A stretch of 64,000 nucleotides of DNA from Pseudobutyrivibrio sp. UBA3626. Its GTDB lineage: Bacteria; Bacillota; Clostridia; Lachnospirales; Lachnospiraceae. The translations under genes were made by a program, and so were the position numbers. Location: positions 335,423 through 399,422 of the forward strand of contig DFLF01000008.1 in NCBI GenBank assembly GCA_002373675.1, in the 5' to 3' direction. This document shows positions 52,495-60,886 of the stretch, one piece after another. The notes beneath the pieces are model-generated. The model worked only from the letters and a program-made list of their open reading frames with translations. It had not been told where the DNA came from and ran no database searches. Numbering within the stretch: the stretch's first letter is position 1; each line of letters starts with the position of its first letter.

Positions 52495-53786
52495 TAACAT
52501 GCCACGTATTTTGTTTCAAAATCACTGACTCTAAGAGGTTTGTCATACAAATATCCTTGTATCACATCACATCCACACTCAACAATGTATTCCTCTTCTT
52601 CTTTTGTCTCAACACCTTCACATAACACTTCAAATGAAATCTGCTTGAATGTATCAACGAGGTTTTTCATAATTGTAAGACCAACATCATTCTGAAGTGA
52701 GTGAAGTACAAATCCCCTGTCGAATTTAATTACGTTAGCCGGAATCTGTCCCAGTACATATAAAGAATTATAGCCAGAGCCAAAATCATCTATCGCAATA
52801 CGATAACCATAGTCTTTAAGCGCATTAAGTTTACTTATAACTTTGGATAAATTCTCAACAAGCACTGTCTCAGTAAATTCAAATTCAATAGAACTCTTGG
52901 GTATACCTGCATCTTTCACAAGTTTATTAACCCTGTCCATGAAATCGTCCTCTAGCAAATCAACTCTCGACAAGTTAACAGATATAGGGAAAAGTGTGAC
53001 TCCTTCATCCTGCCATTTCTTCTGAATATTAACAACCTGTCTTACAACTTCATAATCAAGCTGATATATAATATGTGCCTTCTCAAGAACAGGAACAAAT
53101 AACGCAGGCGATACAATATTACCCTCTTCATCTTTGAATCTGGAAAGAGCTTCTGCACCCACAATTCTATTCTCTTCAACCGAATACTTGGGCTGCAAAA
53201 GAACAATGATTTCCTTCTTATCAATAGCCTTCTGAAAATTAGGAATAATGCTTGCTTTCTCAAGAGATTTCTTTCTCAATTCTTCTGAGTAAAACGCAAC
53301 AGATGTATCATAACTATAAGATATACTTCTCCTGGCATATCTCGCATTATCCTGCGCAACAATAAAATCCTCATCCTGTTCAACAAGGCTCATCCCTATA
53401 TCAATATGAACTTTTGCTCTTGGGTAAATATTATTAATCTCATCAAGAAATTCTCTGGAATAATCATTGTAATAACCAATTAATTCTTCTTTCGTGCTAC
53501 TACTGCCTTCGCAGAGAAGTAAGATATGATCTATATAGCTTTTTGTTCCAAGAATACAATCCTTATTCTCAAAGATAAAATAATCAATCATCCTCTCAAT
53601 AAGGTCATCCCCTTTTTCAGTGCCATATATCTCATTAAAATATTTAAGATTTCTAAGATTAATGCTTATAAGAACCGCCTGCTCCAAATTCTTGGCAAGT
53701 TTTTTCCCTCTTCTTTTAAACCTATCTAATGAAGGTAGATACCCTAACTCCTTCATCTTCTTTCTAGCCCCAATAAATGTTTTCAA
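52494..53786 (-). CDS. EAL-domain c-di-GMP phosphodiesterase with degenerate GGDEF
   Basis: 430 residues, no membrane segment. The N-terminal 165 residues fold like GGDEF but the signature is lost. The EAL domain (about 175-430) keeps the catalytic set: GAEALSRF, SVNLSRVD, FEFTETVL, IDDFGSGYNSL, VIKFDRGF, CEGVET and IQGYLYDKP. It should hydrolyse c-di-GMP to pGpG. Last gene after sigH on the minus strand; ends at the REP pair. Confidence 0.93.
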   Translation of the reverse strand: MKTFIGARKKMKELGYLPSLDRFKRRGKKLAKNLEQAVLISINLRNLKYFNEIYGTEKGDDLIERMIDYFIFENKDCILGTKSYIDHILLLCEGSSSTKEELIGYYNDYSREFLDEINNIYPRAKVHIDIGMSLVEQDEDFIVAQDNARYARRSISYSYDTSVAFYSEELRKKSLEKASIIPNFQKAIDKKEIIVLLQPKYSVEENRIVGAEALSRFKDEEGNIVSPALFVPVLEKAHIIYQLDYEVVRQVVNIQKKWQDEGVTLFPISVNLSRVDLLEDDFMDRVNKLVKDAGIPKSSIEFEFTETVLVENLSKVISKLNALKDYGYRIAIDDFGSGYNSLYVLGQIPANVIKFDRGFVLHSLQNDVGLTIMKNLVDTFKQISFEVLCEGVETKEEEEYIVECGCDVIQGYLYDKPLRVSDFETKYVAC

Positions 53787-53863
53787 TTTTCACACCCCAA
53801 AACAAACAAATAATATCCACAAAAATTATAAGACATTTCTTTTATAAATGCTATGTTTTTTTA

Positions 53864-54430
53864 TTAATACATTTTCCTCGCCTTAGTTTTAATTCTCTGA
53901 ATCGTATTATCTACAGACTTTGAATCTTTATTGATTCTTGCAGAAATCTCTTTGGGAGAATATCCTTCCTTCAAATACTTATATACTTCAAGTTCCCCCT
54001 TAGACAATTTCGATTCTATCTCAGACATAGTATCTTCTTTAATCATCTTAGACAGAACAATTCTTGCAGGATCTTCTTGTAAGAATTCAGCTAACTCTTC
54101 ACTATCTTCAAGAGATTTACTATTATTAAGTATCTGATTCTTCTTCTGCATAGACTTCTCCATTAGCTTATTCATACTGTTATCTATACACGTCTTTGCA
54201 AATGTATAGAACGAAGCGTCAGAATCAAAATCGTACTTATTAATTGCAGAAAGAAGGCCAATAAAGCCTTCCTGAATAAAATCATCTCTACTAAAGCCAA
54301 GGGCATATCTATTGTTGTGACACTTATAAATAAGAGGCGTATATTTTCTTATCATATAATCAATAGCCTCCAAATCACCTTCTCTATACAGTTTTATTAT
54401 TTCATCATCATTTAAAATAGAATAATCCAT
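53864..54430 (-). CDS. sigH: RNA polymerase sigma factor, SigH (Spo0H) type
   Basis: 188 residues. Region 2 includes AIDYMIRKYTPLIYK, DDFIQEGFIGLLSAI and FDSDASFYTFAKTCIDNSM; region 4 has LKEGYSPKEISARIN and a helix SKSVDNTIQRIKTKAR. Gene order rlmB-sigH matches the Bacillus location, which supports the SigH assignment; in spore formers it directs early sporulation and stationary-phase genes. ATG 54430 after AAAGG is preferred over GTG 54436. Confidence 0.88.
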   Translation of the reverse strand: MDYSILNDDEIIKLYREGDLEAIDYMIRKYTPLIYKCHNNRYALGFSRDDFIQEGFIGLLSAINKYDFDSDASFYTFAKTCIDNSMNKLMEKSMQKKNQILNNSKSLEDSEELAEFLQEDPARIVLSKMIKEDTMSEIESKLSKGELEVYKYLKEGYSPKEISARINKDSKSVDNTIQRIKTKARKMY

Positions 54431-54463
54431 TGGCACCTTTAATATAATTAAATCACAATATAA

Positions 54464-55213
54464 TTATTTATTTTTGTTAATACGTTGTCTTACTATTTCA
54501 TAACTTAAGACACCACAAGATACAGAAGCATTAAGAGAGTCAATATCTCCATACATGGGAATAGATGCAACGAAATCACAATTCTTCTTAACATTTTGAC
54601 TAACACCTGAGCCTTCATTTCCAATTACTAATCCAATTGGGCCAGTCAAATCAAGATTATACATAACATCGCCATCCATATCACCACACACAAACCATAG
54701 GCCTTTATCCTTAAGCTCAGCAATAGTCTTACTAATATTGGTCACTTTGGCAACAGGTGTGTAATTAAGAGCTCCAGCAGAAGTATTAGCAACTACACTA
54801 GTAAGTCTTGCAGCTCTTCTTTTCGGGATTATAACACCGTGTGCACCGCACAGATTAGCAGTTCTAATTATTGCACCAAGATTATGCGGATCCTCGATTT
54901 CATCTAATATAATAATAAAAGGGTCTTCTGATTTCGAAGCCGCATTATCAAGAATCTCATCAACCGTTGCATATTCATATGGAGACACATAAGCAATAAC
55001 ACCTTGATGCTTCTTCTCTTCACACATGCTATCAAGAATAGTCTTACTTGTAAATTCTATAATAATCTTATTCTTCTTTGCTTCTCTAATAATTGTATTA
55101 GTGGGGCCATCATGCTTCCCATCAAGAATTAATACCTTGTCAACAACATTTCCTGAACGAATAGCTTCAAGAACTGCATTCCTTCCACATATTATATCTT
55201 CATTATCTCTCAT
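54464..55213 (-). CDS. rlmB: 23S rRNA (guanosine-2'-O)-methyltransferase RlmB (TrmH family)
   Basis: SpoU/TrmH-class enzyme that methylates G2251 of 23S rRNA in E. coli. 249 residues: an N-terminal substrate-binding domain (IICGRNAVLEAIRSGN), then the knotted catalytic domain with ILDEIEDPHNLGAIIRTAN, LVIGNEGSGVSQ and LNASVSCGVLSYE. Start overlaps the mrnC stop by ATGA. Fourth in the cysE-cysS-mrnC-rlmB-sigH run. Confidence 0.95.
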   Translation of the reverse strand: MRDNEDIICGRNAVLEAIRSGNVVDKVLILDGKHDGPTNTIIREAKKNKIIIEFTSKTILDSMCEEKKHQGVIAYVSPYEYATVDEILDNAASKSEDPFIIILDEIEDPHNLGAIIRTANLCGAHGVIIPKRRAARLTSVVANTSAGALNYTPVAKVTNISKTIAELKDKGLWFVCGDMDGDVMYNLDLTGPIGLVIGNEGSGVSQNVKKNCDFVASIPMYGDIDSLNASVSCGVLSYEIVRQRINKNK

Positions 55214-55638
55214 GAATCATCCTCTATTTTATTAATTCCACATTTAACTAACTCGAATATCCTGTCCATTTCGTCTTGTAGATAGAGATACCCAATCAAT
55301 GCTTCCAATGCGGTTGCCTTCATATATTGAGTAGTAGATGCATTCTTCGCTTTAGAATGAGGCTTTGCATTGCGGCCTCGTCTTAGAATATCTGCCTCCT
55401 CTTCGGTAAGGATTGGCGAAATCTCATCACAAATTCTAGCCTGTGCTACGGCACTTACGTACTTTATAGCATTTTCATGCAAATTATTCGGTCTTGTATT
55501 GCCCTTATTAACAACAATTGTTCTTATTACAAGATCAAATACATCATCACCAATATATGCCAGAGTAAGGGGCGAATATGTTCTAATATCTATATCTTTA
55601 CCATCGAAATAATTAATTATATCCTGATTTAAAGCCAT
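55210..55638 (-). CDS. mrnC: Mini-ribonuclease 3
   Basis: Dimeric RNase III catalytic domain without the RNA-binding domain; in Bacillus it trims the ends of 23S rRNA precursor. 142 residues. SPLTLAYIGDDVFDLVIRT carries the catalytic acids, and ATALEALIGYLYLQ the second acidic motif. Overlaps cysS by 10 bases upstream and rlmB by four downstream. Confidence 0.95.
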   Translation of the reverse strand: MALNQDIINYFDGKDIDIRTYSPLTLAYIGDDVFDLVIRTIVVNKGNTRPNNLHENAIKYVSAVAQARICDEISPILTEEEADILRRGRNAKPHSKAKNASTTQYMKATALEALIGYLYLQDEMDRIFELVKCGINKIEDDS

Positions 55639-57029
55639 TTATACTTAACACCTTCTCTAGTATCCTCAAGAACAATTCCTTTCTCAAGAAGACTATCTCT
55701 AATCTCATCAGCTCTTTTAAAGTCTTTATTCTTTCTAGCTTCCTGCCTCTCCTCTATCAATTTCTCAATGTCTTTTGGAAGCAGCTTCTCTTCTTTCTCC
55801 AATATAATTCCCAGGATATCGCAAAGCATTAAGAGTTTGTCTTTGTATAGATTAAGTACATTAAGACCAGTGCTTTCATCAGTATTCTGATTAATATATC
55901 TAACAAGTTCGAATACAGCAGAAATTGCATCTGCAGTATTGAAATCATCTTCCATTGCATCTTCGAACTTCTTAATCAGACTATTAACGGCATCTATAGC
56001 ACTTTTATCATCACTTTCGGTAGCCGTTGCATTATCAATAAGGAAAAGCAGGTTATCATAAGCATTTTGAATTCTCTCAAGTCCTGACTTAGCCGATTCC
56101 ATCAGTTCAGCACTGAAATTCAGTGGACTTCTATAATGTGCGCTAAGCATAAAGAATCTAAGCACTTGGAGGTCATACTTCTCTGCAATCTCCCTTACAG
56201 TAAAGAAATTGCCAAGAGACTTACTCATCTTCTTATTATCAATATTAAGAAATCCATTATGCATCCAATAATTAGCAAAAGGTACTCCATTTGCAGCTTC
56301 AGACTGAGCAATTTCATTCTCATGATGTGGGAAGATTAAGTCTTCACCACCAGCATGAATATCAATATTGTCTCCTAGATACTTCTTAGACATTACTGAA
56401 CACTCTATATGCCAACCCGGTCGGCCATCACAAAATGGTGACTCCCAATAAGGTTCTCCTTCTTTCTTCGGCTTCCAAAGAACGAAGTCAAGGGGATCTT
56501 CTTTCAAATCACCTGTTACATTAATACTTCTATGCCCTGCTTCAAGATCATCAAGATTTTTGTGGGAAAGCTTACCATAATCCTTCTTCATTCTGGTTCT
56601 ATAATAAACTGTTCCATCTTTCGTCTTATAAGCATACCCCTTCTCAATAAGAGTAGAAATCATATCAATCATTTCTGGTATCTCTTCAGTTGCAAGAGGA
56701 TGTGTTGTTGCTGGAAGCACATTAAGCCCTTCCATATCCTTCTTACATTCTTCAATATATCTCTTGGATATTACGCTGGCATCAACGCCTTCCTCTATAG
56801 CTTTATTTATTATTTTGTCATCAACATCAGTAAAATTAGATACAAAATTAACATCCAGTCCTTTATAAAGCATATATCTTCTTGCAGTATCAAAGACAAT
56901 CATTGGTCTTGCATTACCAATATGAATATAATTATATACAGTAGGTCCGCACACATACATGCTAACCTTTCCTTCTTCGATTGGCTTAAATTCTTCTTTT
57001 GCTTTTGTAAGCGTATTATAAATTCTCAT
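55629..57029 (-). CDS. cysS: Cysteinyl-tRNA synthetase
   Basis: Charges tRNA-Cys. 466 residues. Class-I motifs YNYIHIGNARP (HIGH) and KMSKSLGN (KMSKS), with zinc ligands in MYVCGPTVYN, PGWHIECS and the FPHHENEIAQ segment. AAGGAC precedes the ATG. No T-box leader is visible upstream; 38 bases separate it from cysE. Confidence 0.97.
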   Translation of the reverse strand: MRIYNTLTKAKEEFKPIEEGKVSMYVCGPTVYNYIHIGNARPMIVFDTARRYMLYKGLDVNFVSNFTDVDDKIINKAIEEGVDASVISKRYIEECKKDMEGLNVLPATTHPLATEEIPEMIDMISTLIEKGYAYKTKDGTVYYRTRMKKDYGKLSHKNLDDLEAGHRSINVTGDLKEDPLDFVLWKPKKEGEPYWESPFCDGRPGWHIECSVMSKKYLGDNIDIHAGGEDLIFPHHENEIAQSEAANGVPFANYWMHNGFLNIDNKKMSKSLGNFFTVREIAEKYDLQVLRFFMLSAHYRSPLNFSAELMESAKSGLERIQNAYDNLLFLIDNATATESDDKSAIDAVNSLIKKFEDAMEDDFNTADAISAVFELVRYINQNTDESTGLNVLNLYKDKLLMLCDILGIILEKEEKLLPKDIEKLIEERQEARKNKDFKRADEIRDSLLEKGIVLEDTREGVKYKWL

Positions 57030-57067
57030 TATAAGTCCTTTCTTCTAAGTAATAATGCTCATATAGT

Positions 57068-57769
57068 CTATCTCTTCTGCAATTCTCTAATCTTATCTTC
57101 AAGTTCAAGAAGTCTAGTCACCAGTTCAGAGTTTTCATGCTTTAGTACATTAATATCATCCATTACAGGATCTGGCAAATGAATTTGATCCATTGTTTCT
57201 CTAGGAACCTTGACATTACCCTGTTTTACAATTCTTCCCGGCACACCTACAACGGTACAATTAGGCGGAACCTCTTCAATAACAACAGAACCTGCTCCAA
57301 TTTTGGAATTGTCTCCAACCTTAAATGAGCCAAGAACCTTAGCACCTACAGAAATCATTACGTTGTTACCAATAGTTGGATGTCTCTTTCCACATTCTTT
57401 ACCTGTACCACCAAGTGTAACACCCTGATATAATGTTACGTTATCGCCAATTATAGTAGTTTCTCCAATAACAACTCCAGTTCCATGATCAATAAAGAAT
57501 CCTTTACCAATAGTTGCACCAGGGTGAATCTCAATACCAGTCTTTCTAGCAGCTCTTTGAGAAATCTTTCTAGCCCAGAAGTAATGACCTTTGAGATATA
57601 GCTTATGTGCTCTACGATATTTAATCATAACCTTAAAGCTTGGATAAAGTAGAACTTCCCACTTTGATTTGATTGCAGGATCTCTTTCTTTAATTACATT
57701 AAATTCTTCCCTAAATCGTGCAAAAAAGCCCTTTTTCTCGGGCTTTTTATTCATATCATCATTATTCAT
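57068..57769 (-). CDS. cysE: Serine O-acetyltransferase
   Basis: Acetylates serine in cysteine synthesis. 233 residues: an alpha-helical N-terminal part, then the left-handed beta-helix with hexapeptide repeats, catalytic GIEIHPGATIGKGFFIDHGT and VIGETTIIGDNVTLYQGVTL, KRHPTIGNNVMISVGAKVLG. A C-terminal coiled-coil-like tail (NSELVTRLLELEDKIRELQKR region) extends beyond the usual end. Start ATG 57769 or 57781; neither ribosome site is strong. The first codons contain a terminator-like hairpin. Confidence 0.95.
   Translation of the reverse strand: MNNDDMNKKPEKKGFFARFREEFNVIKERDPAIKSKWEVLLYPSFKVMIKYRRAHKLYLKGHYFWARKISQRAARKTGIEIHPGATIGKGFFIDHGTGVVIGETTIIGDNVTLYQGVTLGGTGKECGKRHPTIGNNVMISVGAKVLGSFKVGDNSKIGAGSVVIEEVPPNCTVVGVPGRIVKQGNVKVPRETMDQIHLPDPVMDDINVLKHENSELVTRLLELEDKIRELQKR
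57722..57748. terminator. Terminator-like hairpin inside the cysE 5' coding region
   Basis: AAAAAGCCC/GGGCTTTTT arms (57723-57731, 57740-57748), 8-base loop, T-run on the minus strand. It encodes KKPEKKGFF near the cysE start. Confidence 0.6.
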
Positions 57770-57800
57770 AATTAAACCCAATCTTAATATTTACATTTAG

Positions 57801-58268
57801 TTACTCAATCAAACAGACGCAACACGCACTTATGCCTTCTTCTCTTCCAGTAAATCCCAAATGTTCCTCTGTTGTAGCTTTAATGTTAACATATGATATA
57901 TCACAATGTAGAACTGAAGCAACATTTTCTTCCATGGCTTTAATAAATGGTCGAAGCTTAGGTTTCTGTGCAATTATAGTTGCATCAATATTTACTACCT
58001 TGTAGTTTTGTTTCTCAAGTTTTTCCATAACATTTTCAAGAAGCATCATAGATGACGCATTCTTATATGTATCATCATCATCCGGAAAATGTAAACCAAT
58101 ATCTCCCATTCCAGCTGCGCCAAGAATTGCATCCATTATGGCGTGAACTAGCACATCTGCATCCGAATGACCATCTAGTCCCATATCGTGTTCAATCTTT
58201 ACACCACCAAGAATAAGATCTCTTCCCTTTACAAGTCTGTGTACATCATATCCATTTCCAATTCTCAT
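57801..58268 (-). CDS. ispF: 2-C-methyl-D-erythritol 2,4-cyclodiphosphate synthase
   Basis: Fifth step of the MEP isoprenoid pathway. 155 residues, normal length. [12 protein letters not shown] holds metal ligands Asp8 and His10; [24 protein letters not shown] and [16 protein letters not shown] complete the active site. It overlaps the upstream GGDEF-EAL gene by ATGA. ispD is not adjacent, unlike in Bacillus. Confidence 0.97.
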   Translation of the reverse strand: MRIGNGYDVHRLVKGRDLILGGVKIEHDMGLDGHSDADVLVHAIMDAILGAAGMGDIGLHFPDDDDTYKNASSMMLLENVMEKLEKQNYKVVNIDATIIAQKPKLRPFIKAMEENVASVLHCDISYVNIKATTEEHLGFTGREEGISACCVCLIE

Positions 58269-60634
58269 ATTACCACCTCTACTTCTTCATAGTCTTTTAA
58301 CAATTTCTTTTTCTCTTCATAATCTGGAATATATTTTTCTTCAAATTCTTCTACCGGTATAGGTTTGGAATAGAAATATCCCTGGAACAAATCTGCACCT
58401 TCATCTAGAAGAAATGCAAGTTGATTACTATCTTCAACTCCTTCTACTACGGTTTTCATATCCAGTTCTTTGCATAATGCAATTATAGCAGAAAGTATTT
58501 TCTTTGCTTTACTAACATTATCTGATTTCTGTAAAAATGCCATATCAATTTTGACAACATCAACCGGAATATCTTTAAGCATATTAAGGGATGAATATCC
58601 ACTTCCGAAATCGTCCATCTCAACAACATAACCAAGTTCTTTGAGATTATTTATAAGCAGAACCTGTTTTGCAACATTGGTAATTACAGCAGTCTCCGTA
58701 ATCTCAAGATGCAACTTATTCGGCGTAATATCATATATCTTGATATAATTTCTAAATATCTTATTAAGATCCATATAATAGAAATCTTTCGGTGAGATAT
58801 TAACGGAAATGTTCATATCTACACCCATTTTCTTCCACATTGCAAGTCTGCTACATGCAAGACGCCACATATATACATCCAATTTACCAATCATACCATT
58901 CTTCTCAATAAGAGGTATAAAATCAATTGGTGGAATAATACCTTTCTCAGGATCAACCCAGCGTGCCAAAGCTTCTGCTCCAACAACTTCACCTTTGTCG
59001 TTAACCTGCGGTTGTAAGAACATCTTAATATCGCCGTTTTGAAGAGCCACGTCAAATTTCGAAATCATATTCTGATCAATCATAGCCTTCTTACGCAATT
59101 CATCAGTATAATTAGCTACTCTTTGCCGATAATCTCCCTTAATAGAATTCATAGCCATTGTAGCCCTGTCATACATGACAGAAATAGGCATTGTCCTATC
59201 TATAATATCATACACCCCCACATAGATAGCAAGAGGATAATAGATATCTGCATCGATATATGCAACACTTTTAGGTGCTGAGACAAAATTTTCTCTCTTA
59301 TACTTTGATTTGGGAATCATAAGGGCAAATTTGTCGTTACCTATTCTACCATAAACATTATAATCGCCACATATTTCCCTCATCTTATCAGCAATTCTAC
59401 AAAGAAGTTCATCGCCCTTAGCATAACCGAACAAATCATTAACAAGCTTAAAATTAAGAACGTCAGAAGACACCATAAAATATTCAACATCAGGATTATC
59501 TCTAAGTGTCTCTTCACATCTCTTATAAAAATACTCCTTATTATATAGACCAGTCAGGCTATCATGAGTTGCATTATACTGTTCACGAAGTGATTCTTCA
59601 TACTCTTTCGTAATATCTCTGGCAAAAATATATGAACCAATTCTAAATTTATATTTGTTATAAAGAACTTTATATTGTATTTTGATTCTAAGCTGTTTCC
59701 CATCTTTACCGGGTAGAACTTTTGTTAATTCCTTTCCATTCTCTTCGTCTTGCTTATTCTTTCTAAGTTCTTCGATTGAAATATTCTTATCAACTCCAAG
59801 AAGTTTTAATACATCTGTATCTTCCTTAAGACGCTCACCTTCTTTTATATCAAAAAGGTCACTTGCAATTCCATTTGCGTAATTGCAGAGATAATTATTA
59901 TCAAATACAACCAATGCGAATTGCATATTATCAACCACAAGTCCAACTGTAGATTGGCGAAGTTGATTCGGAATAACTTTAAGTGTAAAGTAATGAAAAA
60001 GCATTCCAGCAAATACATATATAAGAATTGATACATCAATTCCCCATTTAAAATAGAGAGAAAATGCATTAAGGACAACACAAATAACAATTATTCCAAG
60101 AATAATATTGTATTTGACACAATCAATACCTGATGATGTTAAAATCTTCTTAATAAGGACAATAACACATACAACTACAATCCATCCTGCAAGTATCCCA
60201 TGATATAAACAAAGTGGGCCTCCCTCAAACCTGTAGAATTCCAGTCCATCAAATATCTCTGTCTGATATACAGTAAATGCAAGTTGGTGAATAGGATTAG
60301 AGAACAAAACCAATGCATCAACTATAATCATAGGAATGAATATCTTATTGCACAGAAATGTAGGTATCTTCTCGCGCGTAGATACAAACACAAACCTAAG
60401 CAGATAGAACATAAGTAAATCCGTACAGAAAAAGTACGCACTATAAGAGAGCATACTCGTCAATTCATTATTAAATAATAAGATTGCACCATCTGCAAAT
60501 ACTGTAGATATTCCTGCAATCATAAGGTCATCAACCACGTCACCTATTGCCGAGTCTTTTTTCCTGCTAAGTCTAAGACTCCAGACAAGTACAGCCGCAA
60601 TTATAATTATTATTACTAATACGACAATCCTCAT
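58265..60634 (-). CDS. Seven-helix membrane GGDEF-EAL protein (c-di-GMP phosphodiesterase)
   Basis: 789 residues. An N-terminal membrane region of about 220 residues with seven helices resembles the 7TM sensor of some histidine kinases; a PAS domain follows (about 225-350), then GGDEF (about 355-520) with the signature changed to GNDKF, so cyclase activity is doubtful. The EAL domain (about 530-789) is intact: [50 protein letters not shown] and [14 protein letters not shown] precedes the ATG. Its stop overlaps the ispF start. Confidence 0.94.
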   Translation of the reverse strand: MRIVVLVIIIIIAAVLVWSLRLSRKKDSAIGDVVDDLMIAGISTVFADGAILLFNNELTSMLSYSAYFFCTDLLMFYLLRFVFVSTREKIPTFLCNKIFIPMIIVDALVLFSNPIHQLAFTVYQTEIFDGLEFYRFEGGPLCLYHGILAGWIVVVCVIVLIKKILTSSGIDCVKYNIILGIIVICVVLNAFSLYFKWGIDVSILIYVFAGMLFHYFTLKVIPNQLRQSTVGLVVDNMQFALVVFDNNYLCNYANGIASDLFDIKEGERLKEDTDVLKLLGVDKNISIEELRKNKQDEENGKELTKVLPGKDGKQLRIKIQYKVLYNKYKFRIGSYIFARDITKEYEESLREQYNATHDSLTGLYNKEYFYKRCEETLRDNPDVEYFMVSSDVLNFKLVNDLFGYAKGDELLCRIADKMREICGDYNVYGRIGNDKFALMIPKSKYKRENFVSAPKSVAYIDADIYYPLAIYVGVYDIIDRTMPISVMYDRATMAMNSIKGDYRQRVANYTDELRKKAMIDQNMISKFDVALQNGDIKMFLQPQVNDKGEVVGAEALARWVDPEKGIIPPIDFIPLIEKNGMIGKLDVYMWRLACSRLAMWKKMGVDMNISVNISPKDFYYMDLNKIFRNYIKIYDITPNKLHLEITETAVITNVAKQVLLINNLKELGYVVEMDDFGSGYSSLNMLKDIPVDVVKIDMAFLQKSDNVSKAKKILSAIIALCKELDMKTVVEGVEDSNQLAFLLDEGADLFQGYFYSKPIPVEEFEEKYIPDYEEKKKLLKDYEEVEVVI

Positions 60635-60683
60635 TTTGTACCCTTCATAACTTATTCAAGGTTTTTAAGCCTATAGTAAAAAA

Positions 60684-60691
60684 ATTATATC
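60684..60691 (-). promoter_or_regulatory. Extended -10 before the GGDEF-EAL gene
   Basis: Reverse strand TGATATAAT about 50 bases before the ATG; no convincing -35. Confidence 0.4.
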
Positions 60692-60755
60692 ATAATGTAA
60701 GATTATTTACCATATTATAAACTTAATTATAAAACACAAAAAAGCAAAAAATGTG

Positions 60756-60785
60756 TTGACGAGATTTCTGTATATGTGATACAAT
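60756..60785 (+). promoter_or_regulatory. Promoter of tRNA-Met
   Basis: TTGACG (60756-60761), 18-base spacer, TACAAT (60780-60785), 27 bases before the mature tRNA. Confidence 0.75.
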
Positions 60786-60812
60786 ACATATCGTTGTCGC
60801 GAAAGTGCATGT

Positions 60813-60886
60813 GGCGGGGTGGCTCAACTGGCTAGAGCGTCCGGTTCATACCCGGGAGGTTGAGAGTTCGAGTCTCTCCCCCGCTA
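60813..60886 (+). tRNA. tRNA-Met (CAT), elongator type
   Basis: 74 nt cloverleaf: acceptor GGCGGGG/CCCCGCT (first pair G-U), D stem GCTC/GAGC, anticodon stem TCCGG/CCGGG with loop TTCATAC (anticodon CAT), T arm GAGAG-TTCGAGT-CTCTC. The three consecutive G-C pairs of initiator tRNA are absent and pair 1-72 is formed, so it is the elongator; an Ile2 tRNA read by TilS is possible but less likely given similarity to B. subtilis tRNA-Met. CCA is not encoded. A T-run follows at once and serves as terminator. The last three bases are the complement of the metH stop. Confidence 0.95.

Noticed and set aside
60813..60886. CAT-anticodon tRNA as initiator or Ile2
   Set aside because: No GGG/CCC anticodon-stem triplet and a paired 1-72 position argue against initiator; similarity to known elongator tRNA-Met argues against Ile2, though this was not tested.
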